From Rhabdornis inornatus (taxonomy: Eukaryota > Chordata > Aves > Passeriformes > Rhabdornithidae), in the NCBI GenBank assembly GCA_013397075.1, contig VWZS01007474.1, positions 303,501 to 367,500 of the forward strand: a stretch of 64,000 nt of DNA, written 5' to 3'. The notes beneath the pieces are model-generated. The model had not been told where the DNA came from. It saw nothing but the letters and a program-made list of their open reading frames with translations, and searched no databases. Below are positions 1-12,200 of the stretch, one piece after another (the first letter of the stretch is position 1; each line of letters starts with the position of its first letter). Position numbers and translations under genes: made by a program.

Positions 1-161
1 CCACTGGATGAGCAATGCGGGGTGACAGAACACTCTGGAGTGGCCAGGGGCTGCAGAGTGGCACTGACTGGGGGGGGACAAACCTCTGCCCTCTTCTCTG
101 TGGCCCCACAGGTCAGGCTGGATGCCCAGAGCGTGCACTGCCTCTCTAGGGACATCCCTAC

Positions 162-270
162 CTCCTCCAGAGCCGCTGATCTTCATCTCACGCAGCTGCA
201 CCAGCTGCTGCGCCTCCTCCAGCTGCTTCTCCACCGACTCCAGTTTCTTCTGCACTTGGTCGTGTTTGCT
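162..270 (-). CDS. MYO18B: MYO18B coding exon 26 (coiled coil)
   Basis: 36 codons plus one base: SKHDQVQKKLESVEKQLEEA then QQLVQLREMKISGSGG. Acceptor CTCCCCCAG, donor GGAG|GTAGGG. The next exon should lie left of position 1, but part of it is found at 1674-1702 because of an assembly error. Bases 1-161 are intron with nothing recognised. Confidence 0.94.
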
Positions 271-3200
271 CTGGGGGAGGGAGGAAGGGAGCAGCTCTAC
301 CCGGCTCTGGGGCACTCAGGAGGGCTGTGTCAGGGGGATGGCATGGCCACTGTCACCGCACAGGGGCTCTGGTACCTGCAGCTCCTGCAGCTCGCGGGTG
401 CCCCGCAGCCGCTCCGCCCGCTCCCCATCCAGGGCCTGGCAGGTGACATCGCCCTTGTACCGCTCGTCCGACAGCTCCGTGGTCAGGTCGATGATCTGGG
501 GGAGCAGGGGCTCAGTCTGGGCATGGCTGGGAGGGGTTCTGCCATCCCACATCCATCCAGAGTCCTGACAGCTCTGCCTGGTCTTAGGAGTGCCCAGCAG
601 CACTGAGCAGTGTCACCAGTGTCACCAGGCTCCTGCCTGTGCCATGCTGCACTGCACTGCAGGCAGGGCTCATCACAGCTCTCCATTGTCCTACTTGATT
701 ACATTAAATCTCCTTTGAAACCAGGAGCAGAAGGGAAGAACTATTAATCCAGAAAATCAATTCCATTTTCTGCAGAGCAGACGGGGCCCGTGGTCCTTCC
801 TGCTCAGCCAGTCCAGCGAGCGGCTGCAGAGGGGGCCACAGGAAAACACAGCATTCCAACACTCCTTTCCTGTGTCTGACAGCATTTTAAGGAACCTCAC
901 ACTGTGCAGGCACCAGCTCCTTAGGGAGTCCCACAAGTTTAACCCAGCATGCAAACCCCAGAGGATTTCTCTCCCTGGGGAGAAATGGTGTTTTCCCAGG
1001 TCTGCCCTGAGGCAGTTGCCTTGCTCAGCATTCCCAAAGAGCTTAAATAAATCATCTTTACCCCCTTCCCAGTGAAGAGGAGGGTCCTGGCTTGGGGGCT
1101 GTTGGCTCCATTAGGCAGAGCTGCAGCCTAGACCCAGCTCAGCCCTGCTGCAGCCAATGGAGCTGGGAAAACCCAGGGCATTATTTATAGAAACCTTGGG
1201 AGCTCCTTCTCCTCGTGATGCTTGGCAAAATCCCAGGCAAAATCACAAGGAGCTGCACATCTGAGAGCAGAACCCACAGAGGACCAGCAGCCAGCTGGGA
1301 ACATGGAATCCCAGAACGGTTTGGGTTGGAAAAGACCTTTAAAGCTCATCCAGTTCCACCTCCTGCCATGGGCAGGGACACGTTCCATTAGCCCAGGTTT
1401 CTCTGAGCCCCATCCAACCTGGCCTTGGATACTTCCAGGGGTCCAGGGGCAGCCACAGCTTCTCTGGGCAGCCTGGAGTGATGCCAGCCTGGAATTCTGC
1501 AGCTGGACACTGCAGCCTGTCCAGAGTCCTGTCCAAGGAACCGTCCCTGGTGGCTGCCCCTGCCCATGGCTCCTCCTGCTCCTGCTCATCCCCATCTGCT
1601 TCTTTCCTANNNNNNNNNNNNNNNNNNNNNNNNNNNNNNNNNNNNNNNNNNNNNNNNNNNNNNNNNNNNNNNNACAGTCGACCCTCACCTGCCACTCGTC
1701 CTCTGCCAACGAGAGACACCCAGGGCTGCAGGGTGGGTGCTGCAGCTCCCTGACCAGCCCCCGTGGTCCTGCTGGGGATGCACAAGGCACTGACACCAGC
1801 ACGGAGCTTATGGGGCAGAGCTCTGCTTTGTGTGCCCAGGGCTGCCCCACTCTCATAAACACATACCCTGGTTCAGGCATGGCATCTGTGCCCATCCCAT
1901 CCCATCCCATCCCATCCCATCCCANATCCATCCAGAGTCCTGACAGCTCTGCCTGGTCTTAGGAGTGCCCAGCAGCACTGAGCAGTGTCACCAGTGTCAC
2001 CAGGCTCCTGCCTGTGCCATGCTGCACTGCACTGCAGGCAGGGCTCATCACAGCTCTCCATTGTCCTACTTGATTACATTAAATCTCCTTTGAAACCAGG
2101 AGCAGAAGGGAAGAACTATTAATCCAGAAAATCAATTCCATTTTCTGCAGAGCAGACGGGGCCCGTGGTCCTTCCTGCTCAGCCAGTCCAGCGAGCGGCT
2201 GCAGAGGGGGCCACAGGAAAACACAGCATTCCAACACTCCTTTCCTGTGTCTGACAGCATTTTAAGGAACCTCACACTGTGCAGGCACCAGCTCCTTAGG
2301 GAGTCCCACAAGTTTAACCCAGCATGCAAACCCCAGAGGATTTCTCTCCCTGGGGAGAAATGGTGTTTTCCCAGGTCTGCCCTGAGGCAGTTGCCTTGCT
2401 CAGCATTCCCAAAGAGCTTAAATAAATCATCTTTACCCCCTTCCCAGTGAAGAGGAGGGTCCTGGCTTGGGGGCTGTTGGCTCCATTAGGCAGAGCTGCA
2501 GCCTAGACCCAGCTCAGCCCTGCTGCAGCCAATGGAGCTGGGAAAACCCAGGGCATTATTTATAGAAACCTTGGGAGCTCCTTCTCCTCGTGATGCTTGG
2601 CAAAATCCCAGGCAAAATCACAAGGAGCTGCACATCTGAGAGCAGAACCCACAGAGGACCAGCAGCCAGCTGGGAACATGGAATCCCAGAACGGTTTGGG
2701 TTGGAAAAGACCTTTAAAGCTCATCCAGTTCCACCTCCTGCCATGGGCAGGGACACGTTCCATTAGCCCAGGTTTCTCTGAGCCCCATCCAACCTGGCCT
2801 TGGATACTTCCAGGGGTCCAGGGGCAGCCACAGCTTCTCTGGGCAGCCTGGAGTGATGCCAGCCTGGAATTCTGCAGCTGGACACTGCAGCCTGTCCAGA
2901 GTCCTGTCCAAGGAACCGTCCCTGGTGGCTGCCCCTGCCCATGGCTCCTCCTGCTCCTGCTCATCCCCATCTGCTTCTTTCCTAACCTGGCCAAACAGGG
3001 CTGTGGCAGAGGTTTTGGGGTCTGTATCAGATGTTTTGGGGTATGTACCAGAGGTTCTGGGGCTATACCTTGCTCTCCAGGCTCTCTGTATTCTGTCTGA
3101 GCTCGCTGCACGCCTGCTCGGATTTTTCCAGCTTCCTTCTCAGCGCCGCCAGCTCCTCCTAGGGAAGATTGGAAAAAAACACACACAGAGAGTTCCAGCA

Positions 3201-6200
3201 TCCTCGGTTTATTTATGAAAACCTTGTTTTCTGTTCAAAATAACTGGAAGAGACATAGCTGCCTTATTAATAAAATTTACCAGGCAGCTTTGAAGGCTGC
3301 TCACTGCAAATTGCCGGGACTACAGCTCCTGACATGAATTCCATCGGAGGGAATGTCAGCTTTGGTGTGTGGAGAGCATGTTTTATGAGAGAGCAGCAAA
3401 CCTCAAAAGCCTGGGATGAACAGCCAGGGCCCTGGATCATGCCCAGGGAGTGTCCCAGGGCCCTGGCAGGTATCAGAGCATGGTGCAAAGGCACAGTGTT
3501 GGCTGTGATTCCTCCCCAGGCAGCAGGAGCTGCTCCATGCAGCCTTGTCCCGCTTTGATGTCCAACACTGAGCAGGAGCAGAACGTGCAGAGCCGTGATA
3601 AAAACAGAGGTTAATAGATGATGGGGCCTGATGGATCCCAGGTGGGTTTGCAGACAAAAACAGAGGCTTGGGCAGCTTTTATTCCATCTGAAAACATCTT
3701 GTTAAAACCTCCTTAAGGCAAGAGAAGGAGCCGGGCTCTGGGGAAGATAGACTAGGAATTTAGCCCATGTCTCAGAGTGAGCAGAGGGGTGAAAGGAGCC
3801 TTTCCTGGGACAAAAAAGTGTCCATTAGCATCTCCCATCACCCACGGGAACACAGGTGGGTGGCAGCACAGCACTGGGGACAGTACAGGGTATTGTCCCC
3901 TGTGTCACAGGTGTGTTTGAATGCTCATCTTCCAGCACCCCACAGGCTGAGCCCATCCCCAGGGGTTTGGCTCAGGGGACACAGCCTCTGGAGCTTGCAG
4001 AGGAACAAGGAGGGCAGTGGGGGAACCCTGGGATGGGGTTTGACTATGGGGACATGGTGTGTTTGCTACTGTCCCTCTAAGCAAGAAATCACTTCTCCCT
4101 CCACAGCTCTGCAGAACGTGTGACACTGGGCTAAGAACAGATGGAAACTCCTGGATGGTGGGAAAAATATCTCTGCCTGGGCAGAAATGACTTCCAACTT
4201 GACCAATCCACCAGGCAGAGCCCCTAAAGCACCCTGTGCTGTCCTGTGCTGTCCCACCCATCCCACCCCAGCCCCTGGCACTCACTTCCTTGGCACGGAG
4301 CTGCTCCTCGGCGAGGTTAACGCTGAGCAGGGGCCGCACGTGGCTCAGCAGCTGCCACCATGGCCAGTGCCTGACTGCCTGGAACACCAGCAGGTTCTTC
4401 TGGATGCAGCGGATGGCGAGGCGCTGGATCTGTGGGGACACAGCAGCCGTGACCCTCACCAGCCATGACCAGTCTGGGACACCAGGCTGGAGAGGGAAGG
4501 GTGGCAGAGGAGCTCAGGGATGGCAGCACAGCATCTCAAGGCTGCAGGGAAAAGCTGGTACCCCTCAAAGAAGCTCAGAAGAGCTGTTATTGGGGTGCTG
4601 TGGGCCATATCCCAGCAGCACTGAGCTGGCTGGGCTCAGTTATCCCCAGCCCACAGGACGGGTACCTTCAATCTCTTGAATTTTTGGCGGCTGAGGAAGC
4701 CCTTGCAGGCAGCCTGGAGCAGAGTCATCTTCTGGGCTATCAGCTTGTCCCGCTGCTTCTCCAGCCTGGAGATGACTCCTGGCTTCAGGAACACCTGGCA
4801 GCAAGGAACAGGTTACACACCTCTGAAACCTCTCCCTCTGCCTGCCTGACAGAGGCATCGACCACCACAAGGTGCAAGTCCTCAAAATTTTTCCCATGGA
4901 TGCTGCCCATTCCCCACACTGTGGAGAGGGATGGAGGGAGGGAGGGAGGGAGACCTCCACTGAGAGTGGATTCTGGCAGGTGACACACAGATGCACACAG
5001 GTAACAGAAATGAAGTGGTACAATAGCAAAACCAAAATAAACCAGATTGTTCTCCTTCCGTGAACTGCTCAGAAACGCCTCAGAAATGACACGGGTTTGC
5101 TGATGCCATGAAACCCAGGCCCGTACCGATCTCTGAGTGTCTGAAGTGTCTCTGGGTCACTGCTGGGAGAAGCTTTTGGAATCCAGGATCCGGAGCTCCC
5201 AACCATTTGCATGGCCCAGCTTTAATAACCCCTGAGTGACACGGGCGAGGCCGGGGCTGTGCTGACAGAGCTGCATTTTAACGACACCAAATTGAATCAA
5301 AGCACAATCCCGAGGAAAGTGGCTCTGCCGAGCTGGTGCCATGATTGCTCCACCACCCTTCGATTGCCTCATTAATGTCTGAATTAACTCCCCAACCCCG
5401 CAAGTTTCGCAGCTGCTACAAAATCAATGCTCAAAGCGACGGCAGAGCGAACTCGTCCCTAACGAAATGTGACCGGGGCTGCCACCGCGCTATTGATTAA
5501 GAACGAGGCTTCCAGAGAGGAGATAATTACAAACTGCACAGTGCAGCATAAAAGAAAGTCATTTTGCTCCACAGAACCATTCCATGGATTCTTTCTTTAC
5601 AAACTCCAGAGCTGAAGGCAAGCACGCACATGAAATTAATTTTTCTTTGAGAGCATCACCATTGAAGTTCAAGTGCTGTTGCTGTGACAGTTCCTGCTCT
5701 GCAGCAAACCCACCCTGCTCTGCCCAAGCCCCCTTCACTCCCAAGAGACATCAGTGGCAATTAAGAACTTAAATACCACCAGGAACTGGCTGGATTTTGG
5801 TAATTAGGTACAGGATTTACCCTGGGTACTGCTTTCAGATGAGAATTAGGATTCTTTTGCTCTGATATTTAGTGAGTCTGTTTCCCAGCCCACGTGGTAC
5901 CACATGCAGCAGTGGAAGAGAGCTTTTGTCCTCGGTTTGGGGAATTTTGGGCTGCTGGGGAGCCTGGCACGGGGCTGTGCCCCCACACACACACCAGAGC
6001 AACGGGGAAGCAGGGCACAGTCATCATACCTGGGTGCGCCCTATGGCAACGCTCTTCTTCTCCAGATCCAGTGCCTGGAACAGCTCCTCGATAGCCTAGG
6101 GAGAAGGGACACATCATGGCACTGCTCAGGAAACACCCACAGCCTGCCATGAGCTGCTGAAATGGGGTGCAGACACCCCCTTATCTCCAGGAAGGATTCA

Positions 6201-9200
6201 TCCAGCTCTGCCCTCCTCTCCTCCTCCCCTTGCCAAAGCCCATCTGCCCAGTTCCAACTCCCAGTGCAAGGACTTTCTTCCCCCAAAGTTTTCAGCAGGA
6301 TGGGGAGTAGAGATCTGTAGCTGCAGGCAAGATTTCCCCCATTTTTCTGCCATCCCTGGTCTGGCAGAGCCTTGGTGCACGGGCAGGAATTGACACAGGG
6401 GACAGTGCCTGTCCCAGCACCATCCAAGTGCACTCAGTGCTCCCCTCCTGCCCTCCTCACCAACAGCTCATCCCACGGAGCCAAAAACAGGGGGAAGGGC
6501 TGAGTTCTCCCCTGAGCCCACTGGCACAGCACAGAACTCCTGGAGGATTCGAGCAGGAGATTATCCCAAGGAAAAGCCTGAGCTCAATTACTCCAAGCTT
6601 TGGACCAGAACATGAACATAACAGCCAGCAACACCAGCCATTCCCCCGGGGCAGCCACGCTGGCTGGATGGAGGGATGGTTTGAAAGCCCCAGGGCTACA
6701 GAAATTATAACAAAAATCCTCTGCTAATACCTCACTCCACACAACAACATCTGACAGCCTCACCCAGCTCCTCCCCAAAGGACCAGCCCACAGAAGGAAT
6801 ATTCCACCACGGACCCAGGAGAAGCAGAGTTGCACCCCTGGCCTCACCAGCAGCCGTGCAAGGAGGGGATGGAGCACACCAGGGAATGAGGATATGGATC
6901 ACAGAGCCTCAAACACTGTGCCAGGGTGAGGAAGCACCAGTGCTGTGGCTGTGCCTGTTCTGGTGGCACTGCTGGGACCAGGATTGGTGTAGGGCTGTGT
7001 GGGACAGTCACAAGCACAGGGCCAGCTCTGCACTATCCCCTCACAGCTGACAAGCCTCTCTCCTGCTCCAGCAGCCAGGTTAATACCGTGTCCTGGGAAG
7101 CATTTCCCAGCTGACAAACCCTGGTGGCAGCAAGCTCCAGGGAGGATGGGATTTTCCAAATCCCCTGCTTACACGCTGCTGACAAGGCACCCTCTGCCTC
7201 CGACAGCATTTCATAGCAATATTGACCTTTCCCGATTGTCAGGCTTGTCTTATTAAATCCCGAGGTCTTAACTGCCTTTGCACATGCTGGCTGCAGTTTG
7301 CACAACACAGCACGTGCCCAGCTTTAATTCAGCTCCTCTCAGCTCTTCCTGGCTCATCCATAGCCTTATTCCAGGCACGGCTTTGGGCTGGTTTTGCTAC
7401 AAATTTACTAGGAAACAAATAAAACTGGCACATGTCCAGATTCCTCTTTTGGCTTTCAGCATCATGGGGTGAGGTGAGGTGAGGAGTCACCCCGGGCTGC
7501 AGGTGATGCCCAGTGCCCAGAAATTCCACATCCTTGCTCTCTTGGGTCCCTGGGAATGCTGTCTGGATTGTCCTCAGTCCCAGGTTTTGGGGGAGCCAGG
7601 GAGAGGGACTGTTCTGCCCACATCTTGCCCCCTCCTATCTCTGTGCTGCTGGAATAGCTCTGGCATCACCAGAGCCCCACTGGGGGGTCTCAGCCCGTGC
7701 CTCCCAGCCCAGCACACACCTTGCTCTCCTCTGGCACCTCGTAGGCAGAGCTGTGCTTCTTCATCACCTCCGGAGCCAGCACCTGGAAGCGCCTGCGGAA
7801 CTGGGTGAGGAGCAGCCGATCCGAATAGCCTGGGGGCACACAGGGGTGTTGGGAGCTGCACCAGCCCCAGGGCACTGGCACGATGGGGAGGGACCTGCTG
7901 GAACATCCAGCAAAGGGCACCGGGGGCGGAGGGGACGTGGGGAGCTGCCATGAGAGAGAAACCCCTGCAGTGAGGGCAGGGAGAGGGCACCAAGATGAGC
8001 TGGATGTGACCAGATGCCACCCCAGCACCTCGTGTCACACAGGACACGCCCCTGGACCTCCTGCACGGCTCCCTCTCCCCATAGCATGGGCTGTGGTTGT
8101 GGTTAGTGCAGGTCCAGCCTGATGCACGGATGCTCCAAGAGGAGCTGCATTGGAGCTGCAGCCACACAGCTCAGGCACGAGAGGGGCTCGGAACCCCTTC
8201 AAAAGGAGGATTTCTGAATGGGGAGTTTCTGAAGGAGGACATTCCTTGCCTGCTGGTGAGAAGCAGGTGATGAGCAAAGGCTGGAAGGGCTGAGCCAGGC
8301 GCAGGGAGCAGCAGGCGGGATGGGCACAGACCAGAGCAGGGTCTGGACTTACCGACACGGTGCAGGCGCAGGGCATCCAGGAGCTGGGTCCCCTCCAGCT
8401 GTGTCCTCAGGGCCACCACATCCAGCTGTGGGGCTGCATCTGGCGGCGCTGGGGGCCGAGGGACCGGCCCTTCCCCACCCATCCCTGGGAGCAGGCAGTG
8501 GACAAAGTGCAGCTGGGACCGTCGGAGAAGGTTGGTGAGGGCATCCTGGAGGGCAGCAGAGGTCAGTGGGGGTGGAGGGGACAAAGGGTCAGCCCGTGCT
8601 GGCAGTGGGAAATGCTCCCTGTGCACCTGCAGGGTGTCTGGGCAGGTGGAGGAGTCAGCTTCGAGTTGGGAACAGCGTCAGTCAGAGGGGTGAACACAGG
8701 TGGAGAGCAGGACTGAGCAGGACACTTCCTCCTCACGTCCCATGTGCTCAGATGGTGGCCAGAAAATTTACCAGGATCGGTAGAATCGTGGGATGGTTTG
8801 GATTGGAAGGGTTAAAGATCATCATGGTTGAGGCATGCTGGGGAGGAGGTTTGCCAGAGACAGGCAAGACCCCAAAATGGGCTGGTCAGGGAATCAGCAG
8901 AGTCTGAACCTCATCTCCTCGAGAGAGTTTGGACACTTAATTAGGTGTGAGAGCAGCAGGAGCCTGGCATGTGCCCAGCGCCAGGGGCTGGTTACTGTCT
9001 GAGCACTTAAGAGGATTAAAACAGCGAAGTGCTCATGTAATCTGGGCGATCAGTGTGTAATCAGTGTATGATCTGTGTGTGATCTGTGTATGATCTGTGT
9101 GTGATCTGTGTGTGATCAGTGTGTGATCTGTGTGTGATCTGTGTGTGATCTGTGTGTGTTCAGTGTGTGTTCAGTGTGTGATCTGTGTGTGATCAGTGTA

Positions 9201-12200
9201 TGGTCAGTGTGTGATCAGTGTGTGTTCAGTGTGTGATCTGTGTGTGATCTGTGTGTGACCTGTATGATCAGTGTGATATCTGTGTATGATGTGTGTGAGA
9301 TCTGTTTATGATATGTGTGATCAGTGTGTGATGTGTGCGACTGTGTGTGATCTGTGTATGATCTATGCCCGATCTCTTTGCCGGGGGGGCTCTCCCTGAG
9401 TGACAGCAGCTCTGGACGGGCCAGCACAGCACTCCGGTGACCACAGCCACAACGGGGACGGGCAAGACGTCACTGCTAGGGGTGTGAGCTCCCCGGAAAG
9501 GGAGCAAGGCAAGCGTGTGGCCACCACGCTGTGTGCCACAACCCCCCCGAGCCGCAGCCACAGGGTCCCGGTGCCGGCACTCACCGCCTGCAGCTTGATC
9601 TGGGCACACACCGACCTCTTCCTCACGGCGGCGAAGCTGCTGGCGAAGGTTTTCCTCAGGCAGGCGTTGCGGTGCAGGGCAGCCTGGGAGCGCCCGTCCA
9701 GCCCGGCCAGGGCTCGGCAGCACAGCGGAGCGCTCGCCCGCGGCTGCACCAGCTCCCGAACCGCGGCTCTGCCGGGACACACACGGCCGGGTCGGTTTCC
9801 CAGCTTCTTCAACAGGGATGCAACACCCAAGGCCCCAAATTCCAAATTGGTGCCGCTCTGCAGAGTGGACCAGGATGCTGGCACACCCCCACCCACTCCA
9901 TCCTCTCTGCTCTGAGCATGGAGCTGTTCACTGCTGTTAAAGCTTCCTTGGGTTGAAGCCCAAACCGAATGAGGCAGGACTACACAAGCAGAGGGTTAAA
10001 ATCCCCCTGTGTGCACAGACACCTGCAACACTTCAGTTCCCTTTCAATTCCAATTTATTTTACAAGGCTGCTCAAAGCAGTTGGGAAAACCTGGGCAGCT
10101 GCTGAAGCCTCACAGCTCTGACTTGTGCTGGATCCCCCACAGGCAGGGACATCTTCCACTAGCCCAGGTCGCTCCAAACCCTGTCCAATCTGGCCTTGGG
10201 CACTTCCAGGGATGGGACAGTCACACCTTCTCTGTGCCAGGGCCTCACCACCCTCACAGCCAGGAAATTCTCCCCAATATCCCACCTAATGCTGCCCTCT
10301 GGCAGCGGCAAACTATTCCCCCTTGATGCCCCACACCACCCTCTGTCTCTGGAGCAGGTTTGCAGCTCAGGACAGGGACATCCCCATCCTCCTCCCACGG
10401 GCACAGGGTTCCCCCCGGCGCTGTGGCACCTCCTGGCACTTACACCGTGGAATTCTGCAGCACCTGGATGGCATTCTGCGCTGAGAGGTTGAACTTGGCT
10501 TTGCTGACCCAGCCCGTGAGGTCGTAGCGCACGGGGGCCGTGCCCAGCTGGTGGCAGATCTCGAAGTGCAGGGTCTGCTCACACCTGCGCAGGTGCCCGT
10601 CACCTGTGACAGTGGCAGCACCCCAGGACCAGCCAGGGAAAAGCCCGGTGAGGGGTTAAATCCTCCACATCTCCCAAGTTCCCAAAGAAAATGGTGATGG
10701 CAGAGGCTGGGCAGCCAAGCCGAGCCCAACTCACCCTCCTGGTCGGGTCCCTTGGCGGCAAAGTAGGAGCAGAGGCGCTCGAAGGCAGCACCATCCCCGG
10801 AGCCTGGGATCAGCACCTCCTCATCCAGGATCCACAGCAGCCCCCGGCGAGCGGCCCCGGGGCTGCCTGGGAGCACCTGAGGCTGCCGAGGGACACGAGG
10901 GCTCTGTGCTCCAGCCACAGCCACGCCATCCTGCTCTGCTCCCTCCATCCTGCTCTGTTCCCTCCATCCTGCTCTGCTCCCTCCATCCTGCTCCCACTGC
11001 CCAGCTGTGACCCCCACCCCAGAGCAGACCCTCCCAACCTGATCCAGCTCTGGACATCATCCTGATGTCCAGACATCACCCTCAGCAGTGACAGTGTCCC
11101 AGAGGAGCCCATCAGCCCAGGCTGGAAGGGGTGATGGATTGGTCAGGGAGGGTCCTTATATTTTAAAAAGCCAAAAAGGTCCTGGTGGATGCTGTGCCCC
11201 GCCACTCCCCGCAACTTCAGGTTGCTCTGGGATGCCCCACAGGGTCCCACTCTGCCTCTGGAGCCCTCACTGCTTGGAGCAGCAGGATGCAGAGGGACAA
11301 GGTACCTGGGAGCAGCTCAGGTCGATGATGGACAGCGTGGCCAGTGGAGAGCGCTCTGGAAGATCAAAAGACACCTCAACATTTTCCTGGAAAACATCAT
11401 TTAAAAGCTTGTTTCAGTCGTGGGATGGCATCTGGAAGTCTACATTACTAGGGAAGGGCACATCTATCCTTACTCAATGATGTGTGTGTTAAACCATAGG
11501 AATTCAGTTATTTTCCCAGGGCTAGAGGCATTATGGTAACTCCTTCAAGCCTATAATAAGTTCATCTCTGCCTGTAGGTTTCTCAGCAGCTTATTTCTGC
11601 AATAATTTATCATTTTCCTTTCTGTTCTCTATTATTCATCACCTGAGGAAAAAGTCAGCTGTGACAACAGAAGGGAATGAAGTCTCCTGAGCTGGAGCAA
11701 GTATATAATAGAGTTCCAGAGTGGTTTGGGTTGGGAGGGACCTTAAAATCATCTCATTCCAACCCCCCTGCCATGGCAGCTTCCACAAAGATGCCAACAG
11801 AGCATCTCTGGCACATCAGAAATAACCAAGAGGATTCAGAACTGAGGCAGAGGGTGGAGAGAGAGGCTTTGCTCCGTGCAGAACTCCCCCAGTTCTGCTG
11901 CAGTAAAGCTCCTGAGTTACTCACTCACACCACAGCGGGACATGGGGACAAAGGCAGCTCCACTCCCAGGAGCTGGGAGCAGCTCCCAGCCTCTCCTCCT
12001 CACCTCTTTGTACCTCTCCACCTCCCAAAGGAAGGTTTTCTCATAGAAGAGCCCCTGCAGCCTCTCCTGGACGTAGTTGTGGCACAGCTCCTCGAAGGTG
12101 GCCGCTCGCTCACTCCGCTGCTGCCGCGGGCTCTGGAAGCCAGGGGTGTCCACCACGGCGATGGAGGCCATGGAGAGGTGCTGGGATGAGAAGGACCTGG

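Larger units (their letters stand above)
3159..9584 (-). other. MYO18B: MYO18B introns between coding exons 18 and 24
   Basis: Introns at 3159-4285, 4430-4665, 4795-6029, 6096-7719, 7830-8352 and 8546-9584. Beyond the CR1 piece at 8781 and the GATC-type repeat they hold a GGGA run at 4934-4951 and a short GGTGA run at 7469-7485. A unique CpG-containing stretch at about 5150-5560 has a POU octamer ATTTGCAT. No further gene seen. Confidence 0.7.

Noticed and set aside
1185..1962. Open frames of about 246-248 codons across the N-run
   Set aside because: They pass through unknown bases and a CR1 fragment; meaningless.
551..2984. A genuine recent tandem duplication
   Set aside because: Perfect identity, N positions at both inner ends and a misplaced exon between the copies fit an assembly fault better.
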